Assembly (NCBI GenBank): GCA_964554065.1
Contig: CAZKMQ010000037.1
Coordinates: 1 to 8,436, forward strand
Source: CAZKMQ01 sp964554065
Lineage (GTDB): Bacteria > Patescibacteriota > Patescibacteriia > Magasanikbacterales > JBBTQS01
Length of the DNA: 8,436 bases
Reading direction: 5' to 3'
Shown: in pieces, positions 1-5,025 of the stretch
Position numbering within the stretch: position 1 is the stretch's first letter
Layout of the letters: every line of letters starts with the position of its first letter
Notes under the pieces: model-generated
The model's input: only the letters and a program-made list of their open reading frames with translations
What the model was told of the DNA's origin: nothing
Database searches by the model: none
Program-made: the position numbers and the translations under genes

Positions 1-2571
1 TGTCCAGTCAAGCACAAGTGAACTGATCACTAGTTCGAAGCGGTTGGTCCACTGTTTGGGGAGTTGAGAAAGAACACCGTGTCTGGCGTTCACTCCTCCA
101 TGCTGTGGTGTAGCAGCCTGGGCTATTCGGATAATGTGCGGATTTATGTCCACACCATACACCGGCAAACCTGTTGCTCGCTCAACCGTAAGTGGGCCAC
201 AGCCTGCATCGAGAATGCCTTCACCGTGAACTAACCCGTTGGCAATGAGTCGATTGATCACTGGCAGCATGTACCGCATCACATGACCTGAAGTCATTCG
301 TTCCTGCATGGCAAGAAAAGCTTTTGCAAAAGCTTCTGCATTGGTGTACATGCCGTACACGTCGTCGAGAACTTTTTGCACTCCTTCTTCTCCAAGTCCG
401 CGCATCTGCATGTTGATAATGTTGACGCGTTGAGCATCGCTCTTTGACTCTTCAGCTAGGCGGCGCACGTTCACCTTTTTGTCTAGTAGCTCAAGTTCCT
501 TTGGTGTGAGTGCTACGAGTGACTTGAAGAGTTGCTGTGCTAACCACTTGTCCTTGCCCATCTGAAGGAGTTGCATGTCGAGTGTCCCTTCCAAAACTGG
601 TACGGCATACTCGATTGGTACACCAAGTTCTTTCCTTCGAAAGCGACCAAACCACTGCACCGGCGGGTGCCATGGAAAGCTCAGTGTAGTCAGAAACAAC
701 TTGCTAATCCCAGGTAATCTAGGGATACTCAGATTGACTGAATCTGGGCAGGTTTTCATTGATACAAGCAGAACGCGAGCTTCTGGATCGCTTCGCCACC
801 TGTCAATGAGTCTTGATCGTTCACTGGTACCAGATGCGTCAACGCTTTGTGACACACTGGCGTCAAGAATGATCACGTGATTTTTGCCAAACCATTTGAT
901 CAGCATTTTGCCGACCCAAATTTCTTGATCGTCATCCAGGTCATGCTTACGTGTAATGCCGCTGGCAAAAATGCCAGTAGCACAGACCACTTTAGCCCCA
1001 ACTGCAATTTCTTTTTCGGCTCGTGATTTGAACCATTGCAACTTTGTAGAGAGTTTCCAATTCCGGAACAGTCCGACAAGTTTTTCTGGCCACGCGTAGG
1101 TGTTTGCCAACTTGTGCGGATGTGTTGCGCAAAGAAGAAGTTGCATTACCTTTTGTACTGGGTCGAGCTTTTTTTCATCGGTCTTGCGAAGATGCTCGTA
1201 CACATCCTTGTGGTCAGCATTTGGATCAAGGCTTACCGCTCCAAAGAGATCTATCTTTGGGTTGGGTGTGACCTTTGGCAGGTCCATTACCTCGTCAACT
1301 TCCACCTCTACGATTTGATCGTCAAACAACTCACGCAAAAAGCGTGGGTCATGTGCACGAGTATTACGGAAGGATGCTGCTGTTGGAAAAATATCCGGAC
1401 GAAGAGTTGATGCAACAATAGCAAACTCATCAGGATGATTGTCCCATGGTGTTGCTGAAAGCGTAGTAATTTTCAACTCCTTGTTTTCTCGATCCTTACA
1501 GTGTTTAGCAAGTCGATGGATAAGTCGTTCTGTAGAAGCAGCACGCATTGCAGGTTTTTTAATGCCAGCATTTTTTGCATACTGAGATTCGTCCCAGATA
1601 AACCCATCAAATGGAATTTTACACAAACCATCGAGCACACTTGGTGCAATGATGGTTGAGTATGCAACCACAGTGATGAGTGCTTCAGCATCCATTGCTG
1701 CAGACATGTCTTTCTTGCTGCGGATAAGAAATACCCGTTTTGGGTCGTGTTGCGTGTAGTACTTGTCTGGTTCGGTATTCCAATGTGTGCGAGCATGTGG
1801 TGCACACAAAACCAGTATCTTCTTGCATCCAGCTTGATGCATGGCGAGCAGAGAAAATGCCGTTTTGTATGTACTGGTGTCTCCAGTGTTCAGCGAACGT
1901 GACACTGTGGAGACCTTGTTAAGCCACCATCTGACATGGAATGCAGGAAACACAGAGTCGCCGATGGTATCGACAAACTCGGAGAACTGCATCTCAAGCA
2001 GTTCTTGGCAGTAATCACGAACCTGAATCAAGAGATTCTGATCGTACGCACTTGCCGCGCCTTTGATTCGCTCTTCAAGAAGTTCGAATCCAATTGCTGG
2101 GTCGCGACTCATGAAGTACAAATACCGACGGAAGTGACACTCTCGGTCAAGAGACAGAATGTCCTGCTTCACGTGATCTGACAAGTTCTCAATGAACGTT
2201 TTCGGATCAGGTGCTTCAAGCGGCTTAGTGGGTCGCAAGAATACTGTGCCGAGGTTGCCACGTAACTTGAAGATTAGACGAAACGCAAATCCGTACGCAT
2301 AGAATACGTCCGGCCTAGCTTGGACCAGTGCTCGCGCGAGGTAGCGCGGGTGATCTTTGAATCGTTCGTAGAGAAAGCGCAATAGTGCATCATCTTCAAA
2401 CATTGTGGCGTATTTGCCGATGTTGCTTTCCAGATCCTGCACCATCATGACGGCAAGATCTGCTTCAGTCAGCTCACCATTTTCAAGCATGTGCTTCAGC
2501 AGTGCTGATTTCTGTTCTCCGTTGGGGAGTGAAACTACGAGCTTCATTGTATCTGCTTTGCTCAGGCTCAT
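1..2571 (-). CDS. SNF2-family helicase/ATPase fused to a class I SAM methyltransferase (C-terminus beyond window)
   Basis: An uninterrupted frame of 857 codons runs from ATG at 2571 to the left edge. Residues 1-205 match nothing I recognise. Residues 210-680 follow the SNF2 order: degenerate Walker A GDTSTYKT (230-237), motif Ia-like ILVLCAPHARTHW (252-264), Walker B DESQ (327-330), motif III LSATPWDN (371-378), a second RecA lobe with ERSRLIDRW (584-592) and LLVSMK (601-606), and motif VI QWFGRFRR (639-646) followed by EGTLD. SNF2 proteins are ATP-driven translocases on double-stranded DNA. From about residue 765 a Rossmann methyltransferase begins: ILDAGCGP (786-793) for SAM binding, YGVDIN (805-810), and FELVISSLVLDW (845-856), after which the window ends. 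The last motif resembles Methyltransf_11-type enzymes, not the (N/D/S)PP(Y/F) of DNA amino-methylases, so the substrate is unknown. The SNF2 call is firm; the methyltransferase call is strong but partial. The gene has its own promoter. Confidence 0.9.
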   Translation of the reverse strand, partial: MSLSKADTMKLVVSLPNGEQKSALLKHMLENGELTEADLAVMMVQDLESNIGKYATMFEDDALLRFLYERFKDHPRYLARALVQARPDVFYAYGFAFRLIFKLRGNLGTVFLRPTKPLEAPDPKTFIENLSDHVKQDILSLDRECHFRRYLYFMSRDPAIGFELLEERIKGAASAYDQNLLIQVRDYCQELLEMQFSEFVDTIGDSVFPAFHVRWWLNKVSTVSRSLNTGDTSTYKTAFSLLAMHQAGCKKILVLCAPHARTHWNTEPDKYYTQHDPKRVFLIRSKKDMSAAMDAEALITVVAYSTIIAPSVLDGLCKIPFDGFIWDESQYAKNAGIKKPAMRAASTERLIHRLAKHCKDRENKELKITTLSATPWDNHPDEFAIVASTLRPDIFPTAASFRNTRAHDPRFLRELFDDQIVEVEVDEVMDLPKVTPNPKIDLFGAVSLDPNADHKDVYEHLRKTDEKKLDPVQKVMQLLLCATHPHKLANTYAWPEKLVGLFRNWKLSTKLQWFKSRAEKEIAVGAKVVCATGIFASGITRKHDLDDDQEIWVGKMLIKWFGKNHVIILDASVSQSVDASGTSERSRLIDRWRSDPEARVLLVSMKTCPDSVNLSIPRLPGISKLFLTTLSFPWHPPVQWFGRFRRKELGVPIEYAVPVLEGTLDMQLLQMGKDKWLAQQLFKSLVALTPKELELLDKKVNVRRLAEESKSDAQRVNIINMQMRGLGEEGVQKVLDDVYGMYTNAEAFAKAFLAMQERMTSGHVMRYMLPVINRLIANGLVHGEGILDAGCGPLTVERATGLPVYGVDINPHIIRIAQAATPQHGGVNARHGVLSQLPKQWTNRFELVISSLVLDWT

Positions 2572-2574
2572 ATT

Positions 2575-2580
2575 CCCTCC
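2575..2580 (-). promoter_or_regulatory. Ribosome binding site of the SNF2-methyltransferase gene
   Basis: GGAGGG lies 3 bases before the ATG at 2571. The spacing is short, but the purine match is good and no better in-frame start lies upstream. It supports 2571 as the start. Confidence 0.6.
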
Positions 2581-2606
2581 ATTTAGGTTCTGAGTTGTGA
2601 GAAACA

Positions 2607-2630
2607 TGCAATTACCGTGTAGGTAATGCA
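2607..2630. repeat. Inverted repeat at the predicted transcription start of the SNF2 gene
   Basis: TGCAATTACC (2607-2616) and GGTAATGCA (2622-2630) are inverted copies, 9 pairs with one bulged A and a 5-base centre. The repeat lies immediately downstream of the -10 element at 2638-2643, so it is placed to act as a repressor operator or as a hairpin at the 5' end of the transcript. There is no T-run for termination. The function is inferred. Confidence 0.6.
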
Positions 2631-2637
2631 AGAGAGT

Positions 2638-2666
2638 ATTTTGTCATTTTATGGCCAGTTTGTCAA
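2638..2666 (-). promoter_or_regulatory. Sigma70-type promoter of the SNF2-methyltransferase gene
   Basis: On the minus strand a consensus -35 TTGACA (2661-2666) is followed after 17 bases by CAAAAT (2638-2643), a 4 of 6 match to the -10 consensus. The predicted start near 2631 gives a leader of about 60 bases. The promoter lies just beyond the terminator of the preceding gene, so the SNF2 gene can be expressed separately. Confidence 0.6.
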
Positions 2667-2688
2667 GTATTTCATTATAAATAGATAA

Positions 2689-2716
2689 CCCCAGGTCTTC
2701 AGAAGAAAACCTGGGG
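2689..2716 (-). terminator. Hairpin terminator after the IS110-like gene
   Basis: CCCCAGGT (2689-2696) pairs perfectly with ACCTGGGG (2709-2716) around a 12-base loop. On the minus strand the stem is followed by TTATCTATTTAT, a T-rich but imperfect tract. It would end the transcript of the 647-codon gene about 170 bases beyond its stop and insulate the next promoter. The opposite strand has only ATTT after the stem, so the minus orientation is preferred. Confidence 0.65.
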
Positions 2717-2724
2717 ATTTGCAC

Positions 2725-2739
2725 ATCGTGTGCCACGAT
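2725..2739. repeat. Short perfect hairpin with an alternative fold
   Basis: ATCGTG (2725-2730) and CACGAT (2734-2739) form a 6-pair stem with a 3-base loop. An overlapping, mutually exclusive stem GCACA (2721-2725) / TGTGC (2729-2733) is also possible. A further 5-base pair of arms, GTCAC (2741-2745) and GTGAC (2755-2759), follows at once. Confidence 0.5.
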
Positions 2740-2777
2740 TGTCACCTTGTGAGTGTGACGCTCGCTGAGAGGTTGGA

Positions 2778-2812
2778 CAGACTATAGCGAGTTTGATTAT
2801 TGCTATAGACTG
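2778..2812. repeat. 11-bp inverted repeat with one mismatch
   Basis: CAGACTATAGC (2778-2788) and GCTATAGACTG (2802-2812) are inverted copies except for one central A:A mismatch, separated by 13 bases. Each arm contains the palindrome CTATAG. It could be a hairpin in RNA or paired protein-binding half-sites in DNA. Confidence 0.6.
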
Positions 2813-2816
2813 CTGG

Positions 2817-2868
2817 TGTTCAGTTGGCACGATCGTTTTATCAAAAACTTTCGACGTTCCACTGAACA
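2817..2868. repeat. Inverted repeat just downstream of the IS110-like gene
   Basis: TGTTCAGTTGG (2817-2827) and CCACTGAACA (2859-2868) pair over 10 positions with one bulged T and enclose 31 bases. The enclosed part has a smaller fold, GTTTT pairing with AAAAC. The outer arm begins 16 bases after the stop codon of the IS110-like gene. Confidence 0.5.
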
Positions 2869-2884
2869 AACTTAATGGACGGTA

Positions 2885-4828
2885 TTACGCAACGGCCTTT
2901 TCCGCATTGTTTTTGTCCAGAAGTTCGACTAGAAGTTCGAACTCTGCGATGCGGTCATCCGGCTTCGCCTCTTTTAGGCTGGGCAGGAAGTAGTTCGTTG
3001 CAACTTCGATGTCGTCACGTCGCTTCTTGGCCACGAACTTTTCGATCTTGAATTCGTTCGGAATGGTCGCAAGACCCTCATCCTCACGATCGATCTCCAG
3101 GAGCAGAGCTCGGTGCTTGCAGTACTCGAGTGTCACGCGATGATTATACTCCGGATAGATGGGAAGACCGTGCTCATCAGTTCCTGTTGGTTCGCATGGT
3201 GTACCGAAGAGCGTCTTGTACTGTGACAAGTACTGGTGGTCGTCCTCCAGTGGAGCACGCATTCCAAGTGACTTCATCCACCTGTAGTACAGCGCACGGA
3301 CCAGTGTAACGCCGAGATAGCGCTTCACTCGTTTCTCGATCCTCGCCGGCGTCAAACAGATGTTGAAGCCCTTGTTGTCACCGGCTGGAAGGCCTGCGAC
3401 TGGGCCACGTTTGAACAGCTGCCAGAGCCGCTTGGGATCTGGTGACTCATCATTTTGCAGGTCATACAGTGATTGCATGACGGCCTTGTTCTTGCCGATC
3501 ATGGGCACGCTATCTGAGATGGCTAGCAGTCGGTCCACGATCTCGTGAATGAAAGCTGTCTTGTCGCCACTGCTTTTGATTTGGTCACGGGCAGCCTTTT
3601 CTTCGTCGGTCTCTCCGAACTGCGCGTTGACGTCTCCGTCCTCGGCCTTTTTCCCAAGGCCTTTGTACACGTCAGCAGTGATCTGCAGCAAGTCCCAGTA
3701 CATCTGGTACTGCAAATGTTTGTACGCGTAGTACAGTTGTTCGAAAAAGCCAACTTTGTCATTCATCCAATATTTCTCCGCGAAGTCAAAGACCGCAGTT
3801 TTCTTGAATGTTGGATGTCCCTTGTCCGGCTCGCCACGCTTCCGCTGGAAAGCCTGTCCCTTTGTGATCGTGCCAATGCCTGCGTAGGCCAGCAGAGCGC
3901 GAACGTTGGGGTACAGAAGTGGGCTACGCACGAAAGCGAGAATGATGGAGCGCACGCGTGTCGTGCCACCGCTGATCAGGCCGTCGAACAGTGTGTTCTG
4001 CGGCATGGTCTTCAGTTGCGCGATAGCATTCTTTTTGCACTCTTCTAGCAGTTCGTCGATGCCGAACCACTCCATGTATGCACGCTTCATCAGCTCGAGA
4101 TTTCGACTTCGGTTTTCCGAGTCTTCATCTGTCAGTGCCTCATAGAAGACATTGGCATGTGCGGTCAGTGCTTCCTTCACGATCTCCTTCTGTTTTTTGG
4201 TCGGAACAAGCTTGACTCGACGCCACTGATTACGCACCTTGCGCATTTCCTCAGANNNNNNNNNNNNCTTTTTTACCCAGGCCTCTCTTTCAGGCTTCAG
4301 GTAAACCGCGTGGTCCATTTTGCGCTTCAGCTCTTGGGCGTAGGCGTTGCTGGATGCGGTAGCTTGTCGCTCTGTGGACAGCCATCCATAGACCATGCTG
4401 CGCAGGTCTTGCATTTTGCGGTCCATTTCATGGTACGTGTAAAACGCACCTGTTCCGTCTTTTTTGAACATCTGCAGCATGAGTTTGGGCTCGTCGCCCT
4501 TTTTCATGCCGGCTTGCTCAAGGTCTTTTTGCAAGTGGCCTGGATGAATCCAGTACACCTGAGCACCAGTTGCGCTGCACGCAGCGATGTACATGTAGTT
4601 GGGCCCAGAGGGTGTCAACACATTATCGCCAGCAGTCAATTGACTCAGGAATTTGTCTCTGAACTGCTCCGGATCCGGTGCGTCCATATTCCCGAACTTC
4701 TTCGTGGGAATGGCAATTTTCTTGCCATCGCTTGCAAGGGCAATTAGTCCCTTGTTGGTCGAGTAGCCAACCGCCCAAGTACGGGCTGGTTGTGCACTCA
4801 CCTTTTGCGCTACGTTAATGGCGGTCAT
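2885..4828 (-). CDS. IS110-family transposase-like protein, catalytic residues apparently lost, long C-terminal extension
   Basis: 647 residues starting at an ATG with a strong Shine-Dalgarno. By eye the first ~370 residues follow the IS110 layout. An RNase H-like start, WAVGYSTN (18-25), leads to GDNVLTPSG (67-75), where IS110 proteins have a V-x-E-A-T-G type motif, then VYWIHPGHLQ (91-100), resembling VVVNPLRVK, and KKGDEPK (109-115), resembling KTDRIDA. A helical linker follows, then a Transposase_20-like part: PLLYPNVRALLAYAGIG (303-319), an RKRG stretch, and FFEQLYYAYK (361-370). Of the DEDD acidic residues only D112 seems kept; the others align with Y22, T72 and K115, and the expected serine position near 325 is not serine. 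Residues 371-647 are charged, mostly helical-looking, and unrecognised. IS110 transposases are usually about 300-450 residues. I infer a domesticated or regulatory relative; a novel unrelated family is the alternative. Four residues (188-191) are masked by Ns. Confidence 0.6.
   Translation of the reverse strand: MTAINVAQKVSAQPARTWAVGYSTNKGLIALASDGKKIAIPTKKFGNMDAPDPEQFRDKFLSQLTAGDNVLTPSGPNYMYIAACSATGAQVYWIHPGHLQKDLEQAGMKKGDEPKLMLQMFKKDGTGAFYTYHEMDRKMQDLRSMVYGWLSTERQATASSNAYAQELKRKMDHAVYLKPEREAWVKKXXXXSEEMRKVRNQWRRVKLVPTKKQKEIVKEALTAHANVFYEALTDEDSENRSRNLELMKRAYMEWFGIDELLEECKKNAIAQLKTMPQNTLFDGLISGGTTRVRSIILAFVRSPLLYPNVRALLAYAGIGTITKGQAFQRKRGEPDKGHPTFKKTAVFDFAEKYWMNDKVGFFEQLYYAYKHLQYQMYWDLLQITADVYKGLGKKAEDGDVNAQFGETDEEKAARDQIKSSGDKTAFIHEIVDRLLAISDSVPMIGKNKAVMQSLYDLQNDESPDPKRLWQLFKRGPVAGLPAGDNKGFNICLTPARIEKRVKRYLGVTLVRALYYRWMKSLGMRAPLEDDHQYLSQYKTLFGTPCEPTGTDEHGLPIYPEYNHRVTLEYCKHRALLLEIDREDEGLATIPNEFKIEKFVAKKRRDDIEVATNYFLPSLKEAKPDDRIAEFELLVELLDKNNAEKAVA
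4256..4267. other. Run of 12 ambiguous bases inside the IS110-like gene
   Basis: Twelve Ns replace residues 188-191 of the protein, between a lysine-rich stretch and SEEMRKV. The length is a multiple of three, so the frame is kept on both sides. This may be a small scaffold gap, masked low-complexity sequence or a mixed-population site; the true length is not guaranteed. Confidence 0.95.
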
Positions 4829-4832
4829 GCAG

Positions 4833-4840
4833 ACCTCCTT
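4833..4840 (-). promoter_or_regulatory. Strong Shine-Dalgarno of the IS110-like gene
   Basis: AAGGAGGT lies 4 bases upstream of the ATG at 4828 and complements the anti-Shine-Dalgarno of 16S rRNA fully. It fixes the start codon. Confidence 0.85.
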
Positions 4841-4859
4841 CGTAGTAGTGGTAATACTG

Positions 4860-4911
4860 CTTGGTCAGGGCAAACAGCATTGAAAATAACATTATTTGGT
4901 TTCCTGACAAG
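4860..4911. repeat. Inverted repeat straddling the promoter of the IS110-like gene
   Basis: CTTGGTCAGG (4860-4869) and CCTGACAAG (4903-4911) are inverted copies with one extra G in the first arm. One arm covers the predicted -35 element and the other lies downstream of the predicted start, so the pair brackets the -10. This geometry suits a dimeric repressor, possibly the protein itself, but is only inferred. Confidence 0.45.
4883..4910 (-). promoter_or_regulatory. Promoter of the IS110-like gene, extended -10 type
   Basis: On the minus strand TTGTCA (4905-4910, 5 of 6 to consensus) is followed after 16 bases by TATTTT (4883-4888), preceded by TGT as in an extended -10. Transcription would begin near 4876, leaving a leader of about 48 bases. 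Confidence 0.5.
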
Positions 4912-4916
4912 GGAGG

Positions 4917-4945
4917 GCTTTAGCAGATGTGAGTGATTTTGTCAA
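4917..4945 (-). promoter_or_regulatory. Possible second promoter of the IS110-like gene
   Basis: A perfect -35 TTGACA (4940-4945) with 17-base spacing reaches only TAAAGC (4917-4922), a poor -10. It is weaker overall than the promoter at 4883-4910, but a transcript from here would carry both arms of the inverted repeat at 4860-4911. Confidence 0.3.
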
Positions 4946-4974
4946 CCCTGGCGTAAATTTAGATAAATTAATAA

Positions 4975-5000
4975 AAGAATGGCTTAATTAAGCCATTCTT
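4975..5000 (-). terminator. Perfect 26-bp palindromic terminator after the envelope genes
   Basis: The stretch is a perfect palindrome whose arm is AAGAATGGCTT, giving an 11-pair stem with an AATT loop. On the minus strand it is followed by TTATTAATTT. It lies 25 bases beyond the TAG of the 642-codon gene and should end that operon. It is also the visible border between the envelope genes and the accessory genes. Confidence 0.85.
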
Positions 5001-5025
5001 GGTCCTTCTTTATATATAGCACTTT

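Larger units (their letters stand above)
2717..2884 (-). other. Non-coding 3' region dense in inverted repeats
   Basis: The 168 bases between the stop of the IS110-like gene and its terminator hold no credible gene; the region instead contains at least four inverted repeats: 2725-2739, 2741-2759, 2778-2812 and 2817-2868. It would be transcribed as the 3' end of the upstream mRNA or, if processed or separately initiated, as a small structured RNA ending at the 2689-2716 hairpin. I see no match to a known RNA family. In active IS110/IS1111 elements the guide (bridge) RNA is encoded in non-coding sequence flanking the transposase gene, which is why this stretch deserves attention. Confidence 0.4.

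Noticed and set aside
1036..1410. 124-codon plus-strand frame, with a second plus-strand frame at 1100-1318
   Set aside because: Both lie inside the SNF2 gene, whose motifs continue uninterrupted through this stretch.
1473..1805. 110-codon minus-strand frame inside the SNF2 gene
   Set aside because: It is a shifted frame of the same strand; the true frame here carries the DESQ and LSATP helicase motifs.
2568..2582. Four-codon upstream frame ATG GAG GGA ATA TGA overlapping the SNF2 start
   Set aside because: Its ATG overlaps the ribosome site and has no ribosome site of its own; a frame this short arises easily by chance.
2649..2726. Roughly 25-codon minus-strand frame through the terminator hairpin
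   Set aside because: No Shine-Dalgarno, and the sequence is better explained by the terminator and the promoter behind it.
3545..4048. 167-codon open frame on the plus strand
   Set aside because: It is antisense to the same gene, overlaps other antisense frames and has no recognisable domain.
4157..4747. 196-codon open frame on the plus strand
   Set aside because: It lies wholly antisense within the IS110-like gene, crosses the N run, has no good ribosome site and shows no family motif; it is a by-product of the minus-strand coding sequence.
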